A stretch of DNA of 64,000 nucleotides, taken from contig NZ_VTFU01000004.1 in the NCBI RefSeq assembly GCF_009192735.1, positions 186,001 through 250,000 on the forward strand, given 5' to 3'. The position numbers were made by a program, and so were the translations under genes. Positions 35,651 to 44,451 of the stretch are shown here, one piece after another. The number at the start of each line of letters is the position of its first letter. Position 1 is the stretch's first letter. Source of the stretch: Arthrobacter gandavensis (GTDB lineage: Bacteria; Actinomycetota; Actinomycetes; Actinomycetales; Micrococcaceae). Below the pieces are notes generated by a model. The model saw nothing but the letters and a program-made list of their open reading frames with translations. It ran no database searches and had not been told where the DNA came from.

Positions 35651-35668
35651 TGTCTGGCATCCCAGACA
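35651..35668. promoter_or_regulatory. Hut operator 1 (upstream of hutU)
   Basis: TGTCTGGCATCCCAGACA has perfect 7-bp arms (TGTCTGG/CCAGACA) around CATC, 50 bases upstream of the hutU start codon. It matches the palindrome between iclR and hutH (36625-36642) at 16 of 18 positions. It is a likely binding site for the adjacent IclR protein. Confidence 0.8.
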
Positions 35669-35757
35669 GGTGCTGTGTCCCGCCCTTGAATACCCGGCCT
35701 TGGATACTTGGGCCAGCGCGAGCGGTGCGGAAACCGCCTAAGCCGGTTTTATCCGGC

Positions 35758-36606
35758 TTACGGCATGCTGTTTGCGCGTGCGGCTCCGGACTGCACGCCC
35801 AGCCGGCGGGAAATCTCCGCGGCGCACCTGACCAGCTCCGGAAGCACCAGATCAGCAAACTCGATGATCTTCCGTCCCGCCGGTCCGGCGGCGGACCGGG
35901 AGGCCCGCCCCGCCGCAGGCCCGGCTGGCAGGGCATTGGACGCCGTCACCGTCACACTCGCGACGGCGCGGCCGGACCGGTCCAGGACTGGCACCGCGAT
36001 GGAGGAGAACCCTTCGGTGACTTCGTTTTCCTCCCAGGAATACCCCAACTCCCGCACCATCCCCAGCAGTGCGCCCAGGGCCGGACCCGCACGGCCGGAC
36101 CTCATCGACGCCGGGTCCGGATACAGCGCCTGCAGCTGCGCCTCGGTCATTTGCGCCAGCATGGCCCGGCCGCTGGCTGTCCGGTGCGCCGGAAGCCTGA
36201 TGCCGGCGTCGGTCACCAGCGGCTGCTGGTGGGGGGCGCGTTCCTCGATCACGTAAATCACGTCGGTCCCCTGCAGCACGGCCAGGTGCGCGGTCAGCCG
36301 GGTGCGGGACACCAAGGTGCGCAGCGGATAGCGCCCGATGCGCTGCAGCGGCGCCTGCCGGGCATACCCGGTGCCAAGCTCATGCGCCGTCGCCCCCAGC
36401 GCGTATTTGCGCTCTTCCGGAAGATGCACCGCAAAGCCGTCCGCCACCAGGGCGGCCAGCAGGTGGTAGGTCGTGGAGCGCGGAAGGGAAAGATCCCGGG
36501 CAATGGCAGTGGCGCTCACCGGGCCGGCCTGCATTCCGAGGTGGCGGAGTATCGACAGGACCTGGGCAGCGGCGGGGACCTGCACCCGGGAATAGCTTTC
36601 TGGCAT
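35758..36606 (-). CDS. IclR family transcriptional regulator, probable hut regulator
   Basis: 282 residues. N-terminal winged helix (AAAQVLSILRHLGMQAGPVSATAIARDLSLPRSTTYHLLAALVADGFAVHLPEERKYALG, about residues 12-72) is followed by the IclR ligand-binding domain (LTAHLAVLQGTDVIYVIEERAPHQQPLVTDAGIRLPAHRTASGRAMLAQM; ELGYSWEENEVTEGFSSIAVPVLDRSGRAVASVTVTAS). A Gly/Ala/Arg-rich insert splits the last helix region. It is divergent from hutH with an operator-like palindrome in the 133-base gap. The ligand is probably urocanate or histidine, by analogy with other hut regulators. Confidence 0.93.
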   Translation of the reverse strand: MPESYSRVQVPAAAQVLSILRHLGMQAGPVSATAIARDLSLPRSTTYHLLAALVADGFAVHLPEERKYALGATAHELGTGYARQAPLQRIGRYPLRTLVSRTRLTAHLAVLQGTDVIYVIEERAPHQQPLVTDAGIRLPAHRTASGRAMLAQMTEAQLQALYPDPASMRSGRAGPALGALLGMVRELGYSWEENEVTEGFSSIAVPVLDRSGRAVASVTVTASNALPAGPAAGRASRSAAGPAGRKIIEFADLVLPELVRCAAEISRRLGVQSGAARANSMP

Positions 36607-36624
36607 GCCCAGATCCTAGGCCAC

Positions 36625-36642
36625 TGTCTGGGATCCCAGAAA
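36625..36642. promoter_or_regulatory. Hut operator 2 (between iclR-type gene and hutH)
   Basis: TGTCTGGGATCCCAGAAA contains the perfect palindrome TCTGGGATCCCAGA (36627-36640). It lies 18 bases upstream of the regulator start on one side and about 100 bases from hutH on the other. It is a sequence twin of the site before hutU. Confidence 0.8.
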
Positions 36643-36739
36643 CAGAATCCGGTCCCGGCTAGGCCGCCCCGCCAACTGGTGCTTCGATGGAAGCTGCGGC
36701 ACCAGATCGGAGACGTATCTGGAGCGAAGACGGGGAGAG

Positions 36740-38314
36740 ATGAAAACGACTGAGAACACAGCCACGTTCGTAGAACTGGGGACCGGCCCCCTGGCGGCCG
36801 AAGAGATTGTTGCGGTGGCCCGGCATGGAGCGGCAGTGTCGCTGGCACCTGATGCCATTGCCGCGATGGAGTCCTCGCGCGGGGTCATCGAGGAGCTGGC
36901 AGCCGACGAGAAGCCGCACTACGGCGTATCGACCGGATTCGGTGCCCTCGCCGTCAAGCAGATCGTTCCCGAGCAGCGCCGTCAGCTGCAGCGATCGCTC
37001 ATCCGCAGCCACGCGGCGTCGTCGGGCGCGGAGGTGGACCGCGAAGTGATCCGCGCCCTGATGCTGAACCGGATAGCCACCCTGGCCACCGGCCGCACCG
37101 GGGTCCGGCCCGCTGTCGCCATCGCCTATGCCGGGCTCCTTAACGCAGGCGTCACGCCCGTGGTTGGAGAGTACGGCTCGCTGGGATGCTCGGGCGATTT
37201 GGCTCCGCTTTCGCACTGCGCCCTGGCCCTGATGGGTGAGGGAAACGTGCGAACGGACGACGGCGAACTGCTTCCCGCCGCCGCAGCCCTGGCCGCTGCG
37301 GGGCTGGAGCCGGTGGAGCTGCAGGAAAAGGAGGGCCTGGCCCTCATCAACGGCACCGACGGGATGCTGGGCATGCTCACGCTCGCCATCGCCGATCTTC
37401 GCCGCCTGCTCACCACGGCGGATCTCTCCGCGGCCATGAGCGTGGAGGGGCTGCTGGGCAGCGACGCCGTTTTTGCCGCCGATCTGCAGGCCCTGCGGCC
37501 GCAGCCCGGGCAGGGCGAATCCGCCGCGAACATCCGCGCAATCCTGGCCGGGTCAGCGCTGATCGAGGAGCAGAAAACGGGCAACTTCACCCGGGTCCAG
37601 GACGCCTACTCGCTGCGGTGCGCGCCCCAGGTCCACGGCGCGGCCCGGTCCACCCTGATGCACGCCGAGAACGTGGCGGAGTGCGAGCGCGCATCGGCCA
37701 TCGACAATCCGGTGGTGACCCTTGACGGCCGGCTGGAGTCCAACGGCAACTTCCACGGCGCACCGGTGGGCTACGTGCTGGATTTCCTGGCCGTCGCCGT
37801 CGCCGATGTTGCTTCCATGAGCGAGCGGCGCACCGACCGCTTCCTGGACCGCAACCGCAGCCACGGGCTGAACGCTTTCCTGGCCTTCGATCCCGGCGTG
37901 GACTCGGGCCACATGATCGCCCAGTACACCCAGGCCGGCATTGTGTCAGAGCTCAAGCGGCTGGCCGTGCCGGCGTCGGTGGATTCGATTCCGTCCTCGG
38001 CCATGCAGGAGGACCACGTGTCGATGGGCTGGGCCGCCGGCCTGAAGCTGCGCCGGGCGATCGACGGCCTGGCCCGCGTGCTGGCGATCGAGCTGCTGAC
38101 GTCCGCGCGCGCCCTGGACATGCGCGACGGCGGGATCGACACCTCCCGCAGTGCCCCGGCGGTCACGGCGGTGCGGTCCGCCCTGCGGGCAGTGGTTCCC
38201 GGACCGGGTCCGGACCGCTATCTTGCTCCGGAGATCGAGGCTGCGCGGCTGCTGGTGGCGGACGGTTCTCTGCTTGCCGCTGCTGACGCGGTATTGGGCG
38301 GGCCCTTACTCTAG
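36740..38314 (+). CDS. hutH: Histidine ammonia-lyase
   Basis: First step of histidine catabolism: L-histidine to urocanate and ammonia. 524 residues. Motifs: YGVSTGFGALA (catalytic Tyr loop), the MIO-forming region YGSLGCSGDLAPLSHCALALMG, INGTDGMLGMLTLAIADL, QDAYSLRCAPQVHGAARSTL, and SSAMQEDHVSMGW. The MIO triad is Cys150-Ser151-Gly152 rather than the textbook Ala-Ser-Gly; Ser and Gly, needed for cyclisation, are kept. It is divergent from the IclR gene and separated from the rest of hut by it. The family assignment is secure. Confidence 0.97.
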   Translation: MKTTENTATFVELGTGPLAAEEIVAVARHGAAVSLAPDAIAAMESSRGVIEELAADEKPHYGVSTGFGALAVKQIVPEQRRQLQRSLIRSHAASSGAEVDREVIRALMLNRIATLATGRTGVRPAVAIAYAGLLNAGVTPVVGEYGSLGCSGDLAPLSHCALALMGEGNVRTDDGELLPAAAALAAAGLEPVELQEKEGLALINGTDGMLGMLTLAIADLRRLLTTADLSAAMSVEGLLGSDAVFAADLQALRPQPGQGESAANIRAILAGSALIEEQKTGNFTRVQDAYSLRCAPQVHGAARSTLMHAENVAECERASAIDNPVVTLDGRLESNGNFHGAPVGYVLDFLAVAVADVASMSERRTDRFLDRNRSHGLNAFLAFDPGVDSGHMIAQYTQAGIVSELKRLAVPASVDSIPSSAMQEDHVSMGWAAGLKLRRAIDGLARVLAIELLTSARALDMRDGGIDTSRSAPAVTAVRSALRAVVPGPGPDRYLAPEIEAARLLVADGSLLAAADAVLGGPLL

Positions 38315-38336
38315 GCCCGCCGGCGGTGATCCCCGG

Positions 38337-39203
38337 TCAGCCCCGGTCCGAGCGGTGCCGGGTCACCGCGTCCCTGGTCCGGCTAAGGGAGTCGTTGACC
38401 GTCTCGAACAAGCTTTGGACAAGCCGCACAAAGAGCACGTCGGTGATGGCCAGCTGGGCGGTGCGGCTTGCCGTGGCTCCGGAGCGGAAGGCATGTTCCT
38501 GTGCCTGCGTCCTGAGCAGGATGTCGCACAGCCCGGCCATCGGTGATCCGGAGTCGTTGGTGATGCCGATGGTCGTGGCTCCGCTGTGTCCGGCCTCGCG
38601 CAGCAGTCCCAGGATTTCCGGCGTCACGCCTGAATGCGACACGGCGAGGAGCACCCCGCCCGGCCGCAGCAGCGCGGTCGCGGACAGCGCCAGATGCACG
38701 TCGGCGTGATGGGAGCTGCGCAGGCCAATGCGCTGCAGTTTCATATTGAGGTCGCGTGCGGTGAGTCCGGAGGACCCGAAGCCGGCGATGACCACGTCGG
38801 GGGCGTCGGCGAGGGCGTCGCGGGCCCGGTCAACGGCGGCAAGGTCCAGTTCGCGCAGGGTTTGTTCAATAGCCTGGGTTTCCTGAAAGAGCACCTTCGC
38901 AGCGACGTCGGCCGCACTGTCCGCAGGATCGATGTCACCGGTGGAGACGTTCGAACGGTCAAGATCGGCCTGGTCACGGCTGGTGGTGCCGACGACGTCA
39001 AACCGGAATTCGCGGTATCCGGAGTAGCCCAGGCTTTGGCAGAACCGGGCAACGGTCGCGGCTGAGGTGCCGCAGAGCTCGGCGACCCGGTTGATCGGGT
39101 TCTCCACGACGATCTGCGGGTCGGCGAGGATGGTGGTGGCCACCTTCGCCTCAGCGGTGCTGAACCGTTCGAGGGAGTTCTGGATTCTGGTCAGCGCCCG
39201 CAC
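38337..39203 (-). CDS. MurR/RpiR family transcriptional regulator
   Basis: 288 residues from GTG 39203 (TAGTG overlap with the murQ stop). N-terminal HTH_6 domain: LERFSTAEAKVATTILADPQIVVENPINRVAELCGTSAATVARFCQSLGYSGYREFRFDV. The C-terminal SIS sugar-phosphate domain follows: DVVIAGFGSSGLTARDLNMKLQRIGLRSSHHADVHLALSATALLRPGGVLLAVSHSGVTPEILGLLREAGHSGATTIGITN. Co-transcribed with murQ, so its effector is probably MurNAc-6-phosphate or GlcNAc-6-phosphate. Candidate operators lie before the binding-protein gene at 45771-45816. Confidence 0.93.
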   Translation of the reverse strand: MRALTRIQNSLERFSTAEAKVATTILADPQIVVENPINRVAELCGTSAATVARFCQSLGYSGYREFRFDVVGTTSRDQADLDRSNVSTGDIDPADSAADVAAKVLFQETQAIEQTLRELDLAAVDRARDALADAPDVVIAGFGSSGLTARDLNMKLQRIGLRSSHHADVHLALSATALLRPGGVLLAVSHSGVTPEILGLLREAGHSGATTIGITNDSGSPMAGLCDILLRTQAQEHAFRSGATASRTAQLAITDVLFVRLVQSLFETVNDSLSRTRDAVTRHRSDRG

Positions 39204-40150
39204 TAGCCGGCCACCGACTCGGTGATGGCTGCCCGCAGGAAACCGCCGTTATCTTCCAGCACCGCGATGGCGGCTGAGGCCGGAATCCCGGCCTCAAGCG
39301 ACAGGATGGCAGCTTTGACCCAACCGCCGCTGGCTTCCAGGGATGCTGCGGCAGTTTCAGGATCGGCGTTTGTCGCGAGCATCACGGTCCGTTCACTGCG
39401 GGCCCGCAGTTTTTCATTGGTGGCGCGGAGGTCAACCATGAGGTTGCGGTACACCTTGCCTGCCCGGACCATGGCACCGGTGCTGAGCGTGTTAAGGACA
39501 AGCTTCTGCGCGGAACCAGATTTGAGCCGGGTGCTGCCCGTCAGCAGCTCCGGACCCACTTCGGTTTCAATGGCAACATGGGCCGCGGCCCCGATCGCTG
39601 AGTGTGGGTTGCAGGCGTGGGCGACGGTGAAGGATCCGCGCTCCCGCGCACGGTTCAGCGCGCCCACCACGTACGGTGTCCGGCCGGACGCCGAAACGCC
39701 GACCAAAGTGTCATTGGGTCCGAGGTTCAGCTCGTCAACGTCCCGGGCGCCGGCGGCGTCGTCATCCTCCGCGTTTTCGACGGCGGTGTGGATCGCTGTG
39801 GGGCCACCGGCAATCCTGCCGATGATGACATCATCCGTGATGCCGAAGGTCGGAGGCGCCTCGCTGGCGTCGAGGATGCCCATGCGTCCGGCCGTGCCGG
39901 CACCCATGTAGACGAGGCGGCCGCCGCGGGCCATTCCCTCGACGATCCCCTCAAGCGCCGCGGTGATTTGCCCGGCCTGCGCTGCGACGGCATCGGCGAC
40001 GGCCCGCTCGCTGTCAATCATCGCGTGAACCAGCTGGCTGCCGCTCATCAGGTCGAGATCGGGATATCGCTCGTCCACCCCCTCGGTTGGCAGCGTGCCA
40101 AGGAAGTCGCGCAGGTGCGACCGGTCCTCGATGGGGTTCGGGTTATCCAC
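39203..40150 (-). CDS. murQ: N-acetylmuramic acid 6-phosphate etherase
   Basis: Cleaves the lactyl ether of MurNAc-6-phosphate to give GlcNAc-6-phosphate and D-lactate. 315 residues. SIS-domain features: RLVYMGAGTAGRMGILDASEAPPTFG (the family's GAGTSGR-like and EAPPTFG signature with catalytic Glu), VGVSASGRTPYVVGALNRARERG, STRLKSGSAQKLVLNTLSTGAMVRAGKVYRNLMVDLRATNEKLRARSER and the C-terminal helix EASGGWVKAAIL. It overlaps the kinase gene by eight bases. Confidence 0.96.
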   Translation of the reverse strand: MDNPNPIEDRSHLRDFLGTLPTEGVDERYPDLDLMSGSQLVHAMIDSERAVADAVAAQAGQITAALEGIVEGMARGGRLVYMGAGTAGRMGILDASEAPPTFGITDDVIIGRIAGGPTAIHTAVENAEDDDAAGARDVDELNLGPNDTLVGVSASGRTPYVVGALNRARERGSFTVAHACNPHSAIGAAAHVAIETEVGPELLTGSTRLKSGSAQKLVLNTLSTGAMVRAGKVYRNLMVDLRATNEKLRARSERTVMLATNADPETAAASLEASGGWVKAAILSLEAGIPASAAIAVLEDNGGFLRAAITESVAG

Positions 40151-41051
40151 GAATGATCCTCTCTTCGTATCCCAGGCCGATGCGCGTGATGATCAGCGCT
40201 GCTCCGTCGAGCGCGCTCCCGCCGGAAGGAATGATGGTGATGCCGGCTTGCGCCAGCGCTGCTGTCAGTTGAGCGGAAAAATACGGGTGTTCAGTGACGC
40301 CGCCCCAGACAGCGAGCTTGGCGGCTCCGGCGGCGCGGGCAGTGGCGGCAAGCGCAGTACACGCACGACTGACAATATCCCGCGCCACCAAATCGCCGCT
40401 GCCGGCTGCCTCAAGGACGTCGGGAGTGAAAAGGCCCAGACGACGGGCGGGATTTCCCTCCGCGGCCACCCAGGCGGGCATTACGGCTAAATCACCCACG
40501 AGGGTTCGCGCGCGGGCTGTCAGCTCCGTGGGGAGTCCCCGGCCGTCAACATCACGCAGCGCCGCAAGCAGCCCTTCCTGCCCAATCCACCGTCCGCTGC
40601 CCTCATCCCCGAGCCAGGGACCCCAGCCGTCGATCTGACGTGTGGTGCCGTCATCAGCGACCGCGTAGGCGACCGCTCCGGTGCCGACCACCAGGAGAAC
40701 TCCGGCGCCGCCGTCAAAGGCGCCGGCGTGCGCCGCGAGGGCGTCATTGATCAGGGCCACCGGCGCGCCAGTGAATTCCCGGACCCCGCGGACGAGGCAG
40801 CGGGCTGCCGAACGTGCGGCTTCCACTCCGGCTGCGCCGATGCCAACCCCCGCAAGGCCGGTCCGCTCGGTTTCGGACAGCTGGAGAAACACAGTGCGGA
40901 TGGCATCCGCGGAGAGCGCCGCCCCGTCCGCTTCGGCGATACCGGGCGCACCCGGACCGCGTTCTTCCGCGATGACGCCGTCGTCGTCAAAGAGCCGGAT
41001 CCGGCAGGAGGTCTTACCAAGATCCACCGCAAGGCGGCGAGGCTTTGTCAT
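40143..41051 (-). CDS. BadF/BadG/BcrA/BcrD-type amino-sugar kinase, probable MurNAc/GlcNAc kinase
   Basis: 302 residues from ATG 41051 (MTKPRRLAVDLGKTSCRIRLFDDDG) behind GGAGA. ASKHA-fold phosphate loops: LAVDLGKTSCRIRLF (phosphate 1), GVGIGAAGVEAARSAA, VALINDALAAHAGAFDGGAGVLLVVGTGAVAYAVADDG (phosphate 2 and substrate loop) and LAVWGGVTEHPYFSAQL (adenosine). MurK of Clostridium acetobutylicum, which phosphorylates MurNAc and GlcNAc, belongs to this family. With murQ immediately downstream, this enzyme most likely supplies its substrate MurNAc-6-phosphate. Confidence 0.9.
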   Translation of the reverse strand: MTKPRRLAVDLGKTSCRIRLFDDDGVIAEERGPGAPGIAEADGAALSADAIRTVFLQLSETERTGLAGVGIGAAGVEAARSAARCLVRGVREFTGAPVALINDALAAHAGAFDGGAGVLLVVGTGAVAYAVADDGTTRQIDGWGPWLGDEGSGRWIGQEGLLAALRDVDGRGLPTELTARARTLVGDLAVMPAWVAAEGNPARRLGLFTPDVLEAAGSGDLVARDIVSRACTALAATARAAGAAKLAVWGGVTEHPYFSAQLTAALAQAGITIIPSGGSALDGAALIITRIGLGYEERIIRG

Positions 41052-41097
41052 AGTTGTTTCTCCGATTGGTGCGGTGCCGGGCTGCCGGGGACGGTCT

Positions 41098-42627
41098 TCA
41101 TGCGGGCGCTGCTGCACAGATGAGCCGGGCGGCCAGCCGGGCGGACAATGCAGAGCCGGCGTTTGCGTCCACCCGGTCCAGGCGGCTTGAATACCCCGTT
41201 CCGGGAACCACACCGACATTGACGACGACGGCGTCCGGGCGGACCGCGGCGATCAGGTCGAGGGCTTCGCGCTGCGCCCCCGGCACTCCGATGCGGTCGA
41301 CAAGCACCACCAGGTCCGCACCGTGATGGGCGTCGAAGGGCACTTCTGCCGGATCGGCGTGCGGGTCATTGACGAGTGACGACGTACCTGAAAAAAACTC
41401 AAGCTCGCGGTGGGCGGCAAATGCCTGCCGGAAGGCATCGGATTCTGAGGCAACGGCGATGGTTGCCCGGGCACGCAGATCGAGCAGCGCCAGGCGTGGG
41501 CGGCTCCGTGCCACGGTGCCGTGGACATCGATCCCGGCCGACAGGCTGAGCGTCCAGTCCGGCTCGGGGGTCCCTGCACTGGCGGGCGGCCCTGCTTCCG
41601 CCAGCTCCCTGCCCAGCGCGCTGACCCGGGCGCCCGCCCGCCGCAGCTGATCCAGGGTGAGCTCCCCGGATGTTACTGCTTCCAGCAGGGCATCCCGCAC
41701 CTCCAGATAGTCCTGGTGGTCGGCGTCGGCGGCACCGGAACTGCCGAGGTTGGTCCTCGGGTTGCCAATGCACAGCAGGTCCGCCCCGGCTTGGATCGCT
41801 GCGACCGCTCCCGGCCCGGCTCCCACGCTCTCGCGGATAGCCGCCATGTCCAGGGCATCGGTCACGATCACGCCGGCAAAACCCAGCGAACGGAGCTTGC
41901 CCAGGATTACCGGATTCAGCGTCGCCGGCGCCTCTCCCCAGGCCGGAACCCGGATGTGGGCCGTCATGACGGCCCGGACACCGGCGTCGACCGCCGCGCG
42001 GAAGGGTTCAAAGTGCACGTCTTCAATGTCGCTGACGTCCAGATCCAGCGTCGGAAGCGCGAGGTGTGAGTCGGCATGCGTGTCGCCGTGTCCGGGGAAA
42101 TGCTTGGCGCAGGCCGCGATATCCCCCGGGGCCTGGATGCCCCGCACCGTTGCCGCAACATGACGTGCCACGGCGGCGCCGTCAGCACCGAACGAGCGCA
42201 CGCCGATCACGGGGTTCGCCGGGTTCGTGTTCACGTCGGCAACCGGACCGAGGACAAGGTTGATGCCCGCGGCACGGGCCCGCGTGGCTATCGCAGTGCC
42301 CACCGCAGTGCTGAGGGCGGTGTCGTTGATCCGTCCAAGCTGCGCCGGACCCGGAACCGTGGACCCGTGGTCCGCTTCCAGCCGCGTTACGGTGCCGCCC
42401 TCTTCGTCGGTGGCGATGAGTGCGGCAGGCTGGTGTGAGCGGATGGCCGCGGACAGGTCCGCGGTGTTCTCCGAGATGTTCTGGCTGAAGTACACAACGC
42501 CGGCCAGTCCGGCGTCGAGGGCTTCACCGAGCCAGTGCGGCAGCTCGGTGCCGAAGAACCCCGGAAGGATGACTCCGTTGACCGCAACAAGCAGCTCCTC
42601 ACCGGCTGGGTGTTCGGCGCCGCTCAT
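41098..42627 (-). CDS. Glycoside hydrolase family 3, NagZ-like beta-N-acetylhexosaminidase
   Basis: 509 residues, starting with an ATGA overlap with the permease. The GH3 NagZ signature KHFPGHGDTHADSH is at residues 175-188, with the DSH His/Asp loop serving as acid/base in this branch. IATDEEGGTVTRLE lies near 71-84 and VTDALDM at 256-261, with D257 the likely nucleophile. A C-terminal alpha/beta domain follows. No signal peptide is present, so it works in the cytosol on imported GlcNAc-MurNAc or muropeptides, releasing GlcNAc. In Bacillus the homologue is secreted; the cytosolic placement here fits uptake by the adjacent ABC importer. Confidence 0.93.
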   Translation of the reverse strand: MSGAEHPAGEELLVAVNGVILPGFFGTELPHWLGEALDAGLAGVVYFSQNISENTADLSAAIRSHQPAALIATDEEGGTVTRLEADHGSTVPGPAQLGRINDTALSTAVGTAIATRARAAGINLVLGPVADVNTNPANPVIGVRSFGADGAAVARHVAATVRGIQAPGDIAACAKHFPGHGDTHADSHLALPTLDLDVSDIEDVHFEPFRAAVDAGVRAVMTAHIRVPAWGEAPATLNPVILGKLRSLGFAGVIVTDALDMAAIRESVGAGPGAVAAIQAGADLLCIGNPRTNLGSSGAADADHQDYLEVRDALLEAVTSGELTLDQLRRAGARVSALGRELAEAGPPASAGTPEPDWTLSLSAGIDVHGTVARSRPRLALLDLRARATIAVASESDAFRQAFAAHRELEFFSGTSSLVNDPHADPAEVPFDAHHGADLVVLVDRIGVPGAQREALDLIAAVRPDAVVVNVGVVPGTGYSSRLDRVDANAGSALSARLAARLICAAAPA

Positions 42628-43466
42628 CCCTTCACCGCTCCCGCAACGAGGCCCGAGGAGAGTTTGCCCTGGACGATGATGAAGAAAATCATGACGGGGA
42701 GGGTGATGAGAGTGGATGCTGCCATGACGTTGCCCCAGTCATTTGAGTTCTCCCCGAAGAATTGTTTGAGGCCGATGGCCACCGTGTAGTTTTCACTGGC
42801 ACCGCCGAGCAGGGTCATGGCGAAGATGAACTCGTTCCACGCCGTAATGAAGCTGAAAACGCTGGTTGCCACCAGGCCGGGCATCACCAGGGGAAACAGG
42901 ACCGAACGGAACATCCGCCACCAGGTTGCCCCGTCGAGGAAGGCCGCCTCTTCCAGTTCCACCGGGACGGCGGCGACAAAGCCGCGCAGCATCCAGATAC
43001 CGAACGGCAGCGAAATGGTGATGTAGACGATGATCAGGCCGAGCAGCGTGTTGAGCAGCTGCAGGTCGCGCACCTGAACAAAGAGCGGGATAACGAGCGC
43101 TTCCAGCGGCACCATCTGCACGATCAGGATCATAAGCAGCATGGAGGTGCGGAATTTGAACCGGAATCTGGCCACGGCAACGGCGGCCAGCAGCGAGAGC
43201 ACGGCGCTGCAGCCAACGACGGCGGCCGCAACTATCAGCGAGTTGCGCAGGAAGACCGCGAATCCGCCGTCGTTCAGCACGAAGGCGAAATTGTCCAACG
43301 TAAGTTCCGAGGGAAAGAGCCCCTGGCTTCCGCTTGCGGCGTTGGCATCGAAGGCGCTTGCCATCATCCAATAGGCGGGAAAGAGGGTGAAGACCAGGAG
43401 AAGTGCCACCAGCACGCCCAGGACGGCGTTGCGGCGTACTCGGGCCGCGGTGAGGTTGGAACTCAC
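42624..43466 (-). CDS. ABC sugar transporter permease (MalG type)
   Basis: 280 residues from GTG 43466, behind AAGGAGG, overlapping the upstream permease stop by four bases; the longer open frame runs through that gene and is not real. Six membrane helices are expected, beginning NAVLGVLVALLLVFTLFPAYWMMASAF. The EAA coupling loop reads VELEEAAFLDGATWWRMFRSVLFPLVMPGLVATSVFSFITAWNEFIFAMTLL. It pairs with the MalF-type permease. No ATPase is encoded in the operon, so a shared MsiK-like ATPase from elsewhere is likely. Confidence 0.95.
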   Translation of the reverse strand: MSSNLTAARVRRNAVLGVLVALLLVFTLFPAYWMMASAFDANAASGSQGLFPSELTLDNFAFVLNDGGFAVFLRNSLIVAAAVVGCSAVLSLLAAVAVARFRFKFRTSMLLMILIVQMVPLEALVIPLFVQVRDLQLLNTLLGLIIVYITISLPFGIWMLRGFVAAVPVELEEAAFLDGATWWRMFRSVLFPLVMPGLVATSVFSFITAWNEFIFAMTLLGGASENYTVAIGLKQFFGENSNDWGNVMAASTLITLPVMIFFIIVQGKLSSGLVAGAVKG

Positions 43467-44440
43467 AGTTCGTCCTCCTTCATGAGCACCCGGATGTAAA
43501 TGACGGTGATGGCCAGCAGCACCAGGGTGAGCAGTACGGCGATGGCTGAGCCGAAGCCGTACCTGTTCTGCCCGAAGGATTCGACATAGGACCAGACGCC
43601 GAGGTTCAGCACGCTGCGGTTGGTGCCCGAGCCGCCCGGCATCAGGTACACCTGTCCGAACACTTTGAAGTCCCAGATGGTCGAGAGGATGATGACGACG
43701 GCGAAGACCTGGCGGAGCGAGGGAAAGACAATCTGGAAGAACCGGCGGAAGGCGCCGGCGCCGTCCATCTCGGCGGCTTCCAGCATTTCCTTGGATACAC
43801 CGAGCAGCCCGGCCATCACGGTAATCGCGACAAACGGGAATCCGTGGTGGACGACGTTGATGAGCACGATCAGGTAGAAGGTCCATCGGTTGGTGAACCA
43901 GTTGAAGGGTTCGTCCATCAGCCCCGCGCCCATGAGCAGTTGGTTTACGATGCCGTTGTCCGCATCGAAAATCCATACCCACACGTAGGTGCCGGTCACT
44001 GCGGGCATTGCCCAGGCGACCATGATGGCGCTTCCCACCACGGTCCGCCAAAAGACCCCCAGATTGGTCATCAGGATGGCGACCAGCGTTCCCAGGACCA
44101 CGGTGCACAGCACTGCGGTCACGGCGAACAGGATCGTGTTGGGCAGGACGACCGACCACAGCTGGGAGTCGGTCAGGGCCTCAACATAATTGCCTGCGCC
44201 AATAAAGTTCGTTTCTCCGCTGACAATCTGCCGCAGCCCGTAGTCCTGGAACGAAAACAGCACGACGCGGATGAGCGGCCACAGGAGCAGCAGCGCCAGG
44301 ACTGCCAGGGCCGGCGTCAGCAGCAGCCACGGCCTGGCGGACGCGATGGCAGCCGCACCGGACCGGCGGCGGGAAGGGCCTCCGGCCGACGAGGAGCGCG
44401 GGCGCCCTGCGTCGGCCGGAGACTGAACCTTGGTGGTCAT
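43463..44440 (-). CDS. ABC sugar transporter permease (MalF type)
   Basis: 325 residues. A disordered Ser/Arg/Pro-rich start of about 35 residues precedes six helices: ASARPWLLLTPALAVLALLLLWPLIRVVLFSFQDYGLRQIV starts the core, and the EAA loop is SKEMLEAAEMDGAGAFRRFFQIVFPSLRQVFAVVIILSTIWDFKVFGQVYLMPGGSGTNRS. It follows the binding-protein gene by 11 bases in the amino-sugar salvage operon. Confidence 0.95.
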   Translation of the reverse strand: MTTKVQSPADAGRPRSSSAGGPSRRRSGAAAIASARPWLLLTPALAVLALLLLWPLIRVVLFSFQDYGLRQIVSGETNFIGAGNYVEALTDSQLWSVVLPNTILFAVTAVLCTVVLGTLVAILMTNLGVFWRTVVGSAIMVAWAMPAVTGTYVWVWIFDADNGIVNQLLMGAGLMDEPFNWFTNRWTFYLIVLINVVHHGFPFVAITVMAGLLGVSKEMLEAAEMDGAGAFRRFFQIVFPSLRQVFAVVIILSTIWDFKVFGQVYLMPGGSGTNRSVLNLGVWSYVESFGQNRYGFGSAIAVLLTLVLLAITVIYIRVLMKEDEL

Positions 44441-44451
44441 AAAGGAGGTTC

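Noticed and set aside
33874-36753. A 959-codon plus-strand open frame opposite hutU and the IclR gene
   Set aside because: Same reasoning: it lies antisense to two firm genes and its translation is low-complexity with no recognisable family.
42624-44159. A single long permease (511 codons) spanning both ABC permease genes
   Set aside because: The upstream part is an out-of-frame reading of the MalF-type gene; GTG 43466 with AAGGAGG gives a normal MalG-type protein.
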